The notes: generated by a model from the sequence alone, not told the origin. 64,000 nucleotides of DNA from Capnocytophaga sp. oral taxon 878 (GCF_002999135.1 NZ_CP027229.1:310001-374000); one strand, 5' to 3'; shown: positions 1 to 9,124, counted from the stretch's first letter. Numbers and translations are program-made.

Positions 1-303
1 TGCTACAGCTTGTTGAAAAGGTTTGAAAAAAGCTGTTAACTTATTAAAATCACGGAAAGGATCATCAGAAATGAGTAATGCTTTTCCTTCAGGGCACTCT
101 ACTTTTTTGTTTATAAGTATAATAGTTGCTTTTGATTGTAAGGCTTTCTCATAATATTTAGGATGATCTACAAAAACTATATCACCAGTTTGTACTACAT
201 GAATTTCATTCATTCCAAGTACTGGGAATTGCTCATCGCCTACAAATTTAGCATTGATAATAGTAGCAATTTGTTTGAGGGTATAAAGGTGAGGGAAACG
301 CAT
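1..303 (-). CDS. LpxD-like acyltransferase, N-terminal part (cut by window edge)
   Basis: The minus-strand frame opens with ATG at 303 and stays open to base 1, giving the first 101 residues. They resemble the uridine-binding N-terminal domain of UDP-3-O-acylglucosamine N-acyltransferase (LpxD): MRFPHLYTLKQIATII at the start, then a DIVFVDHPKYYEKAL stretch like the 'sisfl.npky' region of LpxD. The left-handed beta-helix part would lie beyond the window. It starts three bases after the efp stop, so the two are probably co-transcribed. A complete lpxD lies in the same cluster at 3112-4131, so this is a second LpxD-type protein. It may be a paralogue with a different acyl chain or sugar substrate. 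The family call is fairly firm; the exact reaction is not. Confidence 0.7.
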   Translation of the reverse strand, partial: MRFPHLYTLKQIATIINAKFVGDEQFPVLGMNEIHVVQTGDIVFVDHPKYYEKALQSKATIILINKKVECPEGKALLISDDPFRDFNKLTAFFKPFQQAVA

Positions 304-306
304 AGT

Positions 307-873
307 TTAGTCTTTCATTCTTTCAACGTAAGTGCCTTTTTCTGTTTCTACTTTTATACGATCTCCTTCATTAATAAAGAGAGGAACATTTACTATGGCA
401 CCAGTTTCGACTGTAGCAGGTTTTGTTGCATTGGTAGCAGTATTGCCTTTTACACCAGGCTCTACATGGGTAACAGTAAGAATAACATTAGCAGGCATTT
501 CTACTGAAAGAGGGGTTTCGTCTTCAGCATTGAAAATAACCATTACAGTTTCACCTTCTTTTAGAAGGTCAGGGTAATCAAGCATATCTTTACGAATATG
601 TACTTGATTAAAATCATCATTGTTCATAAACACGAATTGATCACCTTCGGCATAGAGATATTGAAAAGAACGAGTCTCAACACGTACATCTTCAATTTTA
701 TGACCTGCAGAAAAGGTGTTATCAAGTATTTTTCCTGTAGTAACACTTTTGAGTTTAGTACGTACAAAGGCAGGACCTTTACCTGGTTTAACATGTAAAA
801 ATTCAATGATTTTATAAATATCATGGTTAAAACGGATACACAATCCTTTTTTGATGTCTGCTGTTGTTGCCAT
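307..873 (-). CDS. efp: Elongation factor P
   Basis: 188 residues, the standard EF-P length. EF-P binds between the P and E sites of the ribosome and rescues stalls at consecutive prolines. The N-terminal KOW-like domain (about 1-65) carries the loop KPGKGPAF with the tip lysine at residue 32; the two OB-fold domains follow, and the C-terminus holds the GDRIKVETEKGTYVERM signature typical of EF-P. It lies inside a lipid A gene cluster, 38 bp after lpxA and 3 bp before an LpxD-like gene. No EpmA-type modification gene is nearby. Start and stop fit the family well. Confidence 0.96.
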   Translation of the reverse strand: MATTADIKKGLCIRFNHDIYKIIEFLHVKPGKGPAFVRTKLKSVTTGKILDNTFSAGHKIEDVRVETRSFQYLYAEGDQFVFMNNDDFNQVHIRKDMLDYPDLLKEGETVMVIFNAEDETPLSVEMPANVILTVTHVEPGVKGNTATNATKPATVETGAIVNVPLFINEGDRIKVETEKGTYVERMKD

Positions 874-911
874 CTATTTAGTTTTAAGTTATTATTTCTA
901 GTTTTAAGTTC

Positions 912-1706
912 TTAGTCTTTAAGTAAGTCACCATGGTAACCTTTCATAATGCCATGTTTTGACTTGCGTACAAATTGTAAAATTTCATCACGTTCAATAG
1001 TAGCTTCCATTTCAGCCTCTATATATTCAAGAGCGTGCGTAGTACTCCATTTTTTTTGGAAAAGTACACGGTATATATCTTGAATTTCTCTTATTTTTTC
1101 AGTACTAAAACCACGTCTATGTAACCCTATTGAGTTTACACCTACATACGAAATAGGATTTCGTGCTGCCTTAGCATAAGGAGGGACATCCTTTGCTACC
1201 ATTGATCCTCCAGTAACAAAAGCATAACTTCCCACAGAGCAGAATTGATACACAGCAGTCATTCCTGCCATTACCACAAAATCGCCAATAGTAACATGCC
1301 CTGCAAGGGTTGTAGAGTTAGAAAATATACAATCATTGCCTATAATACAATCATGAGCAATATGTGAATAGGCCATAATAAGGCAGTTGTTACCTATTAC
1401 TGTACGCATACGGTCAGAAGTACCTTTATTAACAGTTACACATTCACGAATAGTAGTATTGTCACCTATATGAGTAGTAGTTTCTTCTCCTTTGTATTTC
1501 AAATCTTGGGGAATAGCTGAAATTACTGCACCAGGAAATATTTTACAATTTTTCCCAATACGAGCTCCTTCCATAATAGTTACATTAGGCCCTATCCAAG
1601 TGCCTTCACCTATCTCTACATTTTTACTGATAGTAGTAAAAGGTTCTATCACTACATTTTTGGCGATTTTAGCATTAGGATGAACATAAGCCAAAGGTTG
1701 AATCAT
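912..1706 (-). CDS. lpxA: Acyl-ACP--UDP-N-acetylglucosamine O-acyltransferase
   Basis: 264 residues, as expected for LpxA, the first enzyme of lipid A synthesis, which puts a 3-hydroxyacyl chain on UDP-GlcNAc in the cytoplasm. Residues about 1-190 are hexapeptide repeats of a left-handed beta helix (for example EIGEGTWIGPNVTI). The motif SHIAHDC contains His118, which matches the catalytic His125 of the E. coli enzyme. The segment TLAGHVTIGDFVVMAGMTAVYQ and the C-terminal helical part starting near GLHRRGFS are typical of the family. It follows lpxC-fabZ by only 7 bp, so it belongs to the same transcription unit. Confidence 0.96.
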   Translation of the reverse strand: MIQPLAYVHPNAKIAKNVVIEPFTTISKNVEIGEGTWIGPNVTIMEGARIGKNCKIFPGAVISAIPQDLKYKGEETTTHIGDNTTIRECVTVNKGTSDRMRTVIGNNCLIMAYSHIAHDCIIGNDCIFSNSTTLAGHVTIGDFVVMAGMTAVYQFCSVGSYAFVTGGSMVAKDVPPYAKAARNPISYVGVNSIGLHRRGFSTEKIREIQDIYRVLFQKKWSTTHALEYIEAEMEATIERDEILQFVRKSKHGIMKGYHGDLLKD

Positions 1707-1713
1707 ATAATTT

Positions 1714-3102
1714 CTATTTTACTTTAACAATTTGAGCCATTAGCTCAGCTTCAGTAGCTAACTTTCCATTTACATAGGCATAAGCTTGCATGTGGCAAAT
1801 ACCACGACGTATAGGAGTTAGCAGTTCCAATTTAAAAATAAGTGTATCACCAGGTACTACTTGTACTTTGAATTTAGCATTGTCTATCTTCATAAAGTAA
1901 GTAAGATAGTTTTCAGGGTCAGGTACTGTACTAAGAATAAGAATGCCTCCTGTTTGTGCCATAGCTTCTATCTGTAATACACCAGGCATTACTGGTGCAC
2001 CAGGGAAGTGACCTACAAAGAAAGGTTCATCCATAGTAACATTTTTTAAGCCTACTACATGTTTATCCGAAAGTTCAAATATTTTATCTACTAATAAGAA
2101 CGGGGAACGATGAGGTAAAAACTTAATGATATCTGCAGTACTCATCAAAGGAGGTTGATTTATGTCAATGTCAGGAACATTATTCCTACGCTCATTCTTT
2201 ATAATCTTTGAGAGTTTTTTAGCAAATTGAGTGTTGGTAAAGTGTCCTGGTTTAGTAGCAATAACTTTGCCACGGAAACGACTTCCTACAAGAGCAAGAT
2301 CACCTATTACATCAAGTAGTTTATGTCGGGCAGCTTCGTTAGGGTAGTGTAAAGTAAGGTTATCAAGCACTCCATTAGGTTTAACTGAAATATGTTCTTT
2401 GTTAAACACTTTTTTTAGTTTTTGCATAGTAGTGTCTGATATCTCCTTATCTACATACACAATAGCATTATTTAGATCACCTCCTTTGATAAGTCCATGA
2501 TCTAAAAGGGTTTCTAGTTCATGTAAGAAACTAAAAGTACGAGCATCAGCAATTTCTTTTTTGAAATCTGATAACTTATTAAGATAAGCGTTTTGAGTGC
2601 CTAATATTTTAGTTCCAAAATCAACCATAGTAGTTATTTGGTACTCATCAGCAGGAATAAGAGTTATTTCACTGCCTGTTTCTTCATTTACGTATGTAAT
2701 TACTTGTTTTACTGCATATTCATAACGCGGAGCATCTTGAGCTACAATACCTATTTTTTCAATACCTTCAACAAAATACTTAGATGAACCATCCATAATA
2801 GGAGGTTCAGAAGCGTTTAATTCAATAATCACGTTGTCCAAATCCATGCCTATAAGTGCAGCCAAGATATGTTCACAAGTTTGAATTCTTACACCTTTCT
2901 TTTCTAATACAGTGCCGCGTTCTGTGCTTACTACATAGGCAGCATCAGCTTCTACCACAGGATTACCCTCAAGGTCAGAGCGCACAAAAGTGAACCCATT
3001 GTCTATGGGGGCAGGTTTAAGTATCATTTTTACTTGTTTGCCTGTATGCAAACCGATACCTTCTATAGTAAGTTCATTCGATAAAGTATTTTGCTTTACC
3101 AT
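1714..3102 (-). CDS. lpxC/fabZ: Fused UDP-3-O-acyl-GlcNAc deacetylase / 3-hydroxyacyl-ACP dehydratase
   Basis: 462 residues joining two enzymes. Residues 1 to about 305 are LpxC, the zinc deacetylase that commits UDP-acyl-GlcNAc to lipid A: the likely zinc ligands are His78 (TCEHILAAL), His260 and Asp264 (RHKLLDVIGDLAL), and His287 (KPGHFTN) matches the catalytic histidine. Residues about 318-462 are FabZ, the hotdog-fold dehydratase of fatty acid synthesis: LPHRSPFLLVDKI, catalytic His365 (GHFPGAPVMPG) and Glu379 (LQIEAMAQ). The fusion is well known in Bacteroidota. The gene lies between lpxD and lpxA with gaps of 9 and 7 bp. Confidence 0.97.
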   Translation of the reverse strand: MVKQNTLSNELTIEGIGLHTGKQVKMILKPAPIDNGFTFVRSDLEGNPVVEADAAYVVSTERGTVLEKKGVRIQTCEHILAALIGMDLDNVIIELNASEPPIMDGSSKYFVEGIEKIGIVAQDAPRYEYAVKQVITYVNEETGSEITLIPADEYQITTMVDFGTKILGTQNAYLNKLSDFKKEIADARTFSFLHELETLLDHGLIKGGDLNNAIVYVDKEISDTTMQKLKKVFNKEHISVKPNGVLDNLTLHYPNEAARHKLLDVIGDLALVGSRFRGKVIATKPGHFTNTQFAKKLSKIIKNERRNNVPDIDINQPPLMSTADIIKFLPHRSPFLLVDKIFELSDKHVVGLKNVTMDEPFFVGHFPGAPVMPGVLQIEAMAQTGGILILSTVPDPENYLTYFMKIDNAKFKVQVVPGDTLIFKLELLTPIRRGICHMQAYAYVNGKLATEAELMAQIVKVK

Positions 3103-3111
3103 AGCTATTTG

Positions 3112-4131
3112 TTATTTTATTTTCTTCTCTAAATCTTCAATTCGTTTTTGTAAGTTAGGTAATTTCCTAAATATCACGTATGATTTGTTATATTCAGCAT
3201 AACCTAATGCAGGTGAACCTTGTATTACCTCATCATCTTTAAGGTTGCGTCCTACTCCTGTTTGAGCTTGTATGCGCACTCTATTACCTATCTGTAAGTG
3301 TCCTACTATACCTACCTGACCTCCAATAGTACAACTTTCTCCTATCTTCGTAGAGCCTGCTATACCCGTTTGGGCTGCAATTACAGTATTTTTACCTATC
3401 TCTACATTGTGGGCTATCTGTATTTGGTTATCTAGCTTCACTCCTTTTCGGATGATAGTAGAGCCTAAAGTAGCTCTATCTACAGTGCTATTAGCACCTA
3501 TTTCAACATCATCTTCTAGTATAACATTACCTATTTGAGGTACTTTGCTGTATACGCCCTCATCATTAGGAGTAAAACCAAAACCATCAGCACCTAAAAC
3601 CACCCCACTATGTAGGGTACAATTTTTTCCTATAACAGTTTCAGAATATACTTTACAACCAGCAAATAACGTAACATTATCTCCAATTACAGCATTATCA
3701 CCTATATATACGTGTGGGTATATTTTTACATTTTCACCAATAATTACATTTTCACCAATATAAGCAAAGGCTCCTACATATACATTTTGTCCTAATGAAG
3801 CTGTAGCAGCTATAAATGAGGGCTGCTCAATACCTACTTTATTTAGTTTAACATTATTGTAAAACTCTAATAACCTTGAAAAAGCTCCATAAGCATCTTC
3901 TACCTTCACTAAGGTAGCCTTGATAGGAGTTTCTGCTTCAAAGTCTTTACCTACAATCACTATTGAGGCATCTGTCGTATAAATAAAATGTTTGTATTTA
4001 GGATTGGCTAAAAATGAAATACTTCCTTCACATCCCTCTTCAATTTTTGAGAGCTTATATACCTCAATTTCGGGATTTCCTTCTACTTCACCACCGAGTA
4101 CTTCGGCTATTTGTAATGCTGTAAATTTCAT
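3112..4131 (-). CDS. lpxD: UDP-3-O-(3-hydroxyacyl)glucosamine N-acyltransferase
   Basis: 339 residues. LpxD adds the second (N-linked) hydroxyacyl chain after LpxC. The N-terminal uridine-binding domain (about 1-100, [15 protein letters not shown]) is followed by about ten hexapeptide turns of the left-handed beta helix ([26 protein letters not shown] and on). His241 in QIAHNVEIG matches the catalytic histidine (His239 in E. coli). The short C-terminal helix (residues about 318-339) is present. It is the first gene of the lpxD-lpxC/fabZ-lpxA-efp-LpxD-like unit. A second, LpxD-like protein begins at 303. Confidence 0.95.
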   Translation of the reverse strand: MKFTALQIAEVLGGEVEGNPEIEVYKLSKIEEGCEGSISFLANPKYKHFIYTTDASIVIVGKDFEAETPIKATLVKVEDAYGAFSRLLEFYNNVKLNKVGIEQPSFIAATASLGQNVYVGAFAYIGENVIIGENVKIYPHVYIGDNAVIGDNVTLFAGCKVYSETVIGKNCTLHSGVVLGADGFGFTPNDEGVYSKVPQIGNVILEDDVEIGANSTVDRATLGSTIIRKGVKLDNQIQIAHNVEIGKNTVIAAQTGIAGSTKIGESCTIGGQVGIVGHLQIGNRVRIQAQTGVGRNLKDDEVIQGSPALGYAEYNKSYVIFRKLPNLQKRIEDLEKKIK

Positions 4132-4207
4132 TTAATTAGTTTATAATCAAAATAATAGAGCAATTAAGTGCCTTGTTTTTTAGCTTACAAAGTACTATTT
4201 GCCGCTA

Positions 4208-4234
4208 CAAAAGTATAAAAAATATTTTAAACAA
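4208..4234 (-). promoter_or_regulatory. Possible promoter of the lpx cluster
   Basis: Read on the minus strand, 4215-4208 is TACTTTTG, a perfect match to the Bacteroidota -7 box TAnnTTTG. The only TTG-like -33 element (4234-4232) is 16 bp away, shorter than the usual 19-20. Transcription would start near 4202 and leave a leader of about 70 bases before lpxD. The -7 match is good, the -33 weak. Confidence 0.4.
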
Positions 4235-4253
4235 CACTCTTTTTGCTATTTTT

Positions 4254-5471
4254 TTATTTCGGATAGCATATGTAATACTTCACAGTTGTTTGTGATAAAG
4301 CTTCTAAACTTAGCTCTTCTGCAGTTTTAGTTATGTCTACTAGCCTGCCATTTTTGGTGAGTATTTTTATTACTTCTCGTTCAGGATTGTAAGCTCTATT
4401 AGTCATCATTCCTGTAAAAACAAAATATTTTACCTCTTCATTAGTATAGCCATTAGCTATAGCTAATTTTTGCAAGCGCACTATTTTCTGCTCTTCAAAA
4501 TTATTAGTACGTACCTTTATCTTTAGCAAGTCCCTATTTAGTAACATACCACTCAAATCTGATAATATCTTATCAGGGTGAAACTGCCACTCTTTCATTG
4601 CAGCAAAAATATCAGTATCATCCAATAAAGCAAACTTTTCTAGCACTTCTTTACTAAGGTCATTCTTAGTAATCCTGTTTTTTACAAAAAAAGCTAAAGC
4701 CGTCGACATTTTTAGTTCATCTCCTTGTTGTACAAGCTCTTTTGCACGCTTTAGTAGGCGAATAAGCATCTGTTCTCCTCCTACACTGGTTTTGTGTAGA
4801 TATACTTGCCAATACATCAATCTTCTGGCAATAAGGAACTTCTCTACTGAGTATAAGCCTTTTTCTTCTACTACCAACTCATCATTGCGAACATTAAGCA
4901 TTGAAATTAGGCGTTCAGAGTTGATATTACCTTCAGCTACTCCAGTGTAAAAACTATCCCGTTTTAGGTAGTCAGCTCTATCCATATCTAACTGACTTGA
5001 GATCAGTTGATGCATAAATTTACGCGGATACTCTCCTTTAAATATGCTTATAGCTAGTTCTAGTTTGCCTCCAAGTTCAGTGTTCAGCTCTTCCATAAAG
5101 CGCAGCGAAATTTCCTCGTGCGATATGTCTTCCACAATACTATGTTCCATAGCATGTGAAAAAGGTCCGTGTCCTATGTCGTGTAATAATATAGCTATAT
5201 ATAAGCCTTCAGCTTCTTTATCCGATATTTGCACTCCTTTAAAGCGTAACATTTCTACCGTTTTTTGCATTAGGTGCATACAACCTAAAACGTGTTCAAA
5301 ACGGGTGTGCTTAGCTCCTGGAAACACTAAGAAAGAGAGTCCCATTTGGTTAATGCGTCTTAACCGCTGGAAATACCTATGCTCAATGATATCAAATACT
5401 AATGAGCTCGGTATATGAATAAACCCATAAATCGGGTCGTTAATAATTTTTAGCTTATTTCGTTGTCGCAT
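4254..5471 (-). CDS. HD-domain phosphohydrolase (dGTPase-like family)
   Basis: 405 residues. HD-superfamily metal-dependent phosphohydrolase of the family related to dNTP triphosphohydrolases. Seen: INDPIYGFIHIP at the N-terminus; His60 in HTRFEHVLG; the HD pair His97-Asp98 in ILLHDIGHGPFSHAMEH; and the distal aspartate region SSQLDMDRADYLKRDSFYTG. Relatives in other bacteria hydrolyse dNTPs or other nucleotides, but the substrate cannot be read from the sequence. Its start lies 17 bp inside the 3' end of the upstream LtaS-like gene, so the two are probably translationally coupled. The gap of 122 bp to lpxD holds a likely separate promoter. Confidence 0.88.
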   Translation of the reverse strand: MRQRNKLKIINDPIYGFIHIPSSLVFDIIEHRYFQRLRRINQMGLSFLVFPGAKHTRFEHVLGCMHLMQKTVEMLRFKGVQISDKEAEGLYIAILLHDIGHGPFSHAMEHSIVEDISHEEISLRFMEELNTELGGKLELAISIFKGEYPRKFMHQLISSQLDMDRADYLKRDSFYTGVAEGNINSERLISMLNVRNDELVVEEKGLYSVEKFLIARRLMYWQVYLHKTSVGGEQMLIRLLKRAKELVQQGDELKMSTALAFFVKNRITKNDLSKEVLEKFALLDDTDIFAAMKEWQFHPDKILSDLSGMLLNRDLLKIKVRTNNFEEQKIVRLQKLAIANGYTNEEVKYFVFTGMMTNRAYNPEREVIKILTKNGRLVDITKTAEELSLEALSQTTVKYYICYPK

Positions 5472-7545
5472 TCAGTTGTTTGTTTTTTAACCATTGCGAG
5501 GTAGCCTGATAGGTCGATATACAATTATGCACTCCTTCTTGTTTAGGGGTATCTACTTCTTTTTGTTCATAAAATAAAGGATAAGCTGCTGCAGGTTGTT
5601 CAGCTTTAGCTTGTAATGTGTATTGCATAATCTTATTTACAGGCGAAATAATAGTAAGATTCTCAGGGGTTAAATACCCTAAATCTTGATAAGTAGCAAT
5701 ATAAGCACGCGGTTTGTAGCCTTCTTTTAGTACATCTTGCCCTATGAATTTAGAGGTATAGCTAAAGTTCAATAACCCCATTGCTGTGGGCATAATGTCT
5801 ATTTGTGAAACCATAGTATCTATCTTTTTAGGGGTAATAAAATCTCCTAAGATAAAACACGGAATTCTATATCCATCCAAAGGTAATTCAGTACTTCCAG
5901 CGCTTGATGCACAATGGTCTGCTATAATTATAAATAGGGTATTCTTGTACCATTCTTGTTCTTTTGCCATTTCAAAAAAGCGCTGTAAGGCATAATCGGT
6001 GTATTTTACACCTCCAGTACGACTCTTTTCTGTAGGCGCAATATCTATTTTCCCTTCAGGATAAGTAAATGGGCGATGGTTGCTCACAGTCATCCAATGA
6101 TTAAAGAATGGTTTGCCTGTTTTAGCTTGTTCATTCATTACTTTAATAGCTTTATTAGCCATATCTTCATCGCATACGCCCCAAATATTTGAAAAAGTAA
6201 CTTCTTCAGGTGTAAAGCTATCTCTATCTACTATATCATAGCCATTACCACCAAAGAAATCTTTCATATTGTCAAAATAACTATCACCTCCATATAAGTA
6301 CTTCACATCATATCCTTTGCTCGCAAATACCCTGCCAGTAGTAAATTTGTTTTTATTGTCTTTGCGCTTTACTACACTCTCTCCAGGTGTAGGAGGGATG
6401 CACAAGGTTAGTGCTTCCAAGCCGCGTACTGTGCGGTTACCTGTGGCATAAAGGTTAGTGAAAAATATACTTTTATCTACCAAGCTATTCAAAAAAGGTG
6501 TGCGGTTATCATCATTGCCAAAAATAGCAAGATATTCTGCCGAAAGGCTCTCAACCGAAATAAGCACAACATTTCTATGGCTTTCAGTTGTATCTGCTGT
6601 AATCTCACGTTCTATAGTTGTGGCGTGTAATGGGCGTAGTACATTAACTTCGGCTTCAGCTTCATCAATAGTAGGGTAAAACTGAAAGTAATCTAACTCA
6701 CTATGAGTGAAAGCATAATAGAATTTGTATACTCCATTAGCTTGTATTTCGCTAGCAAATACATTGCTGCCACTTAGTTTATGCAAGTTAGGTAATAGCC
6801 ATAACCCAAACAAAGCCAATATCCCATATAACACACAATAACTTACTTTTTGTACAAGAGTAGGAATAGATACTAGTGCCTCTTTAGTTTTTACAAATAC
6901 CCAAATAGTAAGAGCCAAAACTACCACAAAAACACCTGTAAATAAAGGTACAACAGGATAACTCTCCATAATATTACCTATCACTTCATTAGTATAGATA
7001 AGATAATCAACCGCTATAAAGTTATACCTGATGCCAAATTCATTCCAAAAGAAATACTCACTTACAGCATTCATTACTATCGCAAAAATATAGATAGCAA
7101 GAGTTATAAAGTACAGTATATTTCGTAAAGTAACCCTATATTTTGGAAAAAACAACAGTAAGGCAAAGCACAGTGTCTTCAGCCCAAAAAATGCTAAGGC
7201 TATTTCTGGTATAACTCCCCCGTATTGTGCAAAAATATTATTAGGATAAAACTGAATATATGCTAAAAAAAGCAGCAATATTCCCAAAATCAGATACCCA
7301 TAAGGCTTCTTGTACTTTACATTGGCAATAAACACCAAATAAACTGCCAAAATACTCATAGCAAGTACAATAGTAAGCGTGTCCGATACCAACCCTACCG
7401 AAAACATCTTCAGTATATCAACTACCGAAAACTGTGCCGTAGTAATAGGGTGAGCAATGAATACAATACGCATCAATGCCGATAATACTACATATAAGCC
7501 CCCTATGTACAAAAAAGGTTTGAGTTTGTTTAAGAAATAAGCCAT
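5455..7545 (-). CDS. LtaS-like membrane sulfatase / phosphotransferase
   Basis: 696 residues. About five transmembrane segments lie in residues 10-255, followed by a large periplasmic alkaline-phosphatase-type (sulfatase) domain from about 325. Metal and nucleophile sites match the lipoteichoic acid synthase group: Glu332 in ISVESLSAEY, Thr372 in ATGNRTVRGLEA, and IIADHCASSAG later on. In Gram-positive bacteria such proteins move glycerol phosphate from phosphatidylglycerol to a polymer. In a Gram-negative envelope the acceptor may be a glycan or lipid; the substrate is not evident. The C-terminus overlaps the HD-domain gene by 17 bp. Confidence 0.85.
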   Translation of the reverse strand: MAYFLNKLKPFLYIGGLYVVLSALMRIVFIAHPITTAQFSVVDILKMFSVGLVSDTLTIVLAMSILAVYLVFIANVKYKKPYGYLILGILLLFLAYIQFYPNNIFAQYGGVIPEIALAFFGLKTLCFALLLFFPKYRVTLRNILYFITLAIYIFAIVMNAVSEYFFWNEFGIRYNFIAVDYLIYTNEVIGNIMESYPVVPLFTGVFVVVLALTIWVFVKTKEALVSIPTLVQKVSYCVLYGILALFGLWLLPNLHKLSGSNVFASEIQANGVYKFYYAFTHSELDYFQFYPTIDEAEAEVNVLRPLHATTIEREITADTTESHRNVVLISVESLSAEYLAIFGNDDNRTPFLNSLVDKSIFFTNLYATGNRTVRGLEALTLCIPPTPGESVVKRKDNKNKFTTGRVFASKGYDVKYLYGGDSYFDNMKDFFGGNGYDIVDRDSFTPEEVTFSNIWGVCDEDMANKAIKVMNEQAKTGKPFFNHWMTVSNHRPFTYPEGKIDIAPTEKSRTGGVKYTDYALQRFFEMAKEQEWYKNTLFIIIADHCASSAGSTELPLDGYRIPCFILGDFITPKKIDTMVSQIDIMPTAMGLLNFSYTSKFIGQDVLKEGYKPRAYIATYQDLGYLTPENLTIISPVNKIMQYTLQAKAEQPAAAYPLFYEQKEVDTPKQEGVHNCISTYQATSQWLKNKQLNATTK

Positions 7546-7560
7546 ATAAGCTGTATGATT

Positions 7561-7602
7561 AAAAAAAGAAACGCCTTAGTGCTTTTAAATTTAAGGCGTT
7601 TC
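7561..7602 (-). terminator. Rho-independent terminator of dnaN
   Basis: GAAACGCCTTA (minus 7602-7592) pairs perfectly with TAAGGCGTTTC (7578-7568) around a 13-base loop and is followed on the minus strand by seven T. It sits 19 bp beyond the dnaN stop and separates it from the LtaS-like gene. Confidence 0.93.
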
Positions 7603-7620
7603 ATTAACAATGAACAATTT

Positions 7621-8742
7621 TTACTGATTATTAAGCATTATTGGCATCGCCAACATAAGTACTTTCTCCCCTTCATCAAGCCCATCAATAGGAGTAATAA
7701 TACCCGCACGATTAGGCATCGACATCTCAAGCAATATCTCGTCAGAGTCTAAGTTGTTTATCATCTCCTTTAAAAACTTAGAGTTGAAACCTATCTCCAT
7801 ATCATCTCCCTGATAATTGCAAGTAAATCGTTCCTCTCCCTTATTACTGTAATCCACATCCTCTGCCGATATTACCAAGCTAGAGCCCGCTACCTTTAAG
7901 CGTATTTGATGTGTTGTTTTATTAGAGAATAATGACAAACGATTTACCGAGTTATAAAATTGAGAGCGGTTTAAAGTCAGCTTGTTAGGGTTTTCTTTAG
8001 GGATAACAGCATCATAGTTAGGATATTTCCCGTCTATAAGTCTACAGATAAACTCCATATCATCAAATGAGAATTTAGCATTACTCTCATTGTATTCTAC
8101 TGTCACCTCAGCCTCACTACCCGCCAAAATACCTTTCAATATGTTCAGCGGCTTTTTAGGCATAATAAAGTCTGTAGCCTCACTAGCTTTAATATCCAAA
8201 CGTTCGTATTTTACCAATTTATGAGCATCAGTACCTACAAAAGTAAGCCCGTTTTCGTTGAACTGGAATAAAACACCACTCATTGTAGGACGCAAATCAT
8301 CATTGCCCACAGCAAAGATAGTCTTTTGTATAGCTGTCGAAAGTACATCACCAAGCATAGTAACCCTACTCGCCTCAGGTAACTCCACAGGACGTGGGAA
8401 TTCAGCACCGTCTAAGTATGCCAATGAATAATTACCCGTAGTCGAACTGATTTCTATTACATTATTCTCTTTCACCAAGAAAGTAAGCGGTTGTTCCGAG
8501 AATGTCTTAAGAATATCTATCAATAATTTAGCCGATACCGCTATACTACCCTCCGAATCCGATTCCACTTGCAAAGTACCTTTCACAGTGGTCTCTAAGT
8601 CCGAAGCCGAGATGGTCAATGAATTGGTAGATAGTTCAAATAAAAAGTTATCCAATATAGGCATAGTGTTATTGCTGTTAATAACACTGCCAAACACTTG
8701 TAATTTTTTAAGTAGGTAGGAACTTGATACTATAAACCTCAT
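7621..8742 (-). CDS. dnaN: DNA polymerase III sliding clamp (beta subunit)
   Basis: 373 residues, the usual length of the beta clamp, the ring that tethers the replicative polymerase to DNA. The three repeated clamp domains are recognisable: N-terminal MRFIVSSSYLLKKLQV with the conserved NTMPILDNFLFE, the middle domain with RPTMSGVLFQF and GTDAHKLVKYE, and the C-terminal domain ending in the hydrophobic-pocket segment LDEGEKVLMLAMPIMLNN. It has its own promoter and terminator and is therefore a single-gene unit; it is not next to dnaA or recF in this window. Confidence 0.97.
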   Translation of the reverse strand: MRFIVSSSYLLKKLQVFGSVINSNNTMPILDNFLFELSTNSLTISASDLETTVKGTLQVESDSEGSIAVSAKLLIDILKTFSEQPLTFLVKENNVIEISSTTGNYSLAYLDGAEFPRPVELPEASRVTMLGDVLSTAIQKTIFAVGNDDLRPTMSGVLFQFNENGLTFVGTDAHKLVKYERLDIKASEATDFIMPKKPLNILKGILAGSEAEVTVEYNESNAKFSFDDMEFICRLIDGKYPNYDAVIPKENPNKLTLNRSQFYNSVNRLSLFSNKTTHQIRLKVAGSSLVISAEDVDYSNKGEERFTCNYQGDDMEIGFNSKFLKEMINNLDSDEILLEMSMPNRAGIITPIDGLDEGEKVLMLAMPIMLNNQ

Positions 8743-8794
8743 ATTTTTATTGTATTTTAAATAACAAAAGCTACCCCATTATAGGTAGTGAATG

Positions 8795-8826
8795 CAAAAT
8801 TACAAACATTTTTTCTAACTACCAAA
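8795..8826 (-). promoter_or_regulatory. dnaN promoter
   Basis: On the minus strand: -33 TTTG at 8826-8823, 20 bp spacer, -7 TAATTTTG at 8802-8795. Both boxes match the Bacteroidota consensus. The transcript would begin near 8789, about 45 bases before the dnaN ATG. Confidence 0.8.
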
Positions 8827-8853
8827 TATTTCAACGATTTTTTTAAAAGCAAA

Positions 8854-8924
8854 CCCCATACCCCACACTCCCCCAAAACCTTCCTGCTGCCTCCCATCCT
8901 AAAACTCAGAAAGCCCCAAACCCC
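8854..8924 (-). other. Cluster of G-runs on the minus strand upstream of dnaN
   Basis: The plus strand has five runs of four or five C (8854-8857, 8861-8864, 8870-8874, 8914-8917, 8921-8924) in an otherwise G-poor stretch. On the minus strand these are G-runs just upstream of the dnaN -33 box; three are tightly spaced (loops of 3 and 5). A G-quadruplex is possible, but a four-run fold would need a loop of about 40 bases. Confidence 0.35.
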
Positions 8925-8954
8925 AAAAAACTATCTCAAAAACTCAGCCTATCT

Positions 8955-9004
8955 TGAACGAACGAATAACGAAGGATAAACGAACTATAAACGAAGGATA
9001 GTTA
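8955..9004 (+). repeat. Phased 11-bp repeat element, copy 1
   Basis: TG, then four 11-bp units AACGAACGAAT, AACGAAGGATA, AACGAACTATA, AACGAAGGATA, then GTTA. It lies 129 bp upstream of the dnaN -33 box in the 412-bp gap between the LRR gene and dnaN. The same element recurs at five more sites in this window (see copies 2-6), always between genes. Confidence 0.93.
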
Positions 9005-9092
9005 CCCCTTCTCCCTCCCAGTATATAACACCTACCCCAACCTAATAAAAACAAAAAACGTTTCCTCAACATCTAAATGATGTCTCGAAAAC

Positions 9093-9124
9093 GAAAAAAA
9101 ACTGTTTTTTACCCCCAAAAACAG
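9093..9124 (-). terminator. Terminator of the AsmA-ogt-GSCFA-LRR group
   Basis: On the minus strand CTGTTTTT pairs with AAAAACAG across a short G-rich loop (GGGGGTA) and is followed by eight T. It lies 31 bp after the LRR gene stop. Confidence 0.7.

Noticed and set aside
8788..8979. 63-residue plus-strand ORF upstream of dnaN
   Set aside because: It runs across the dnaN promoter, the C-run cluster and the repeat; its composition follows the C-rich DNA rather than a protein.
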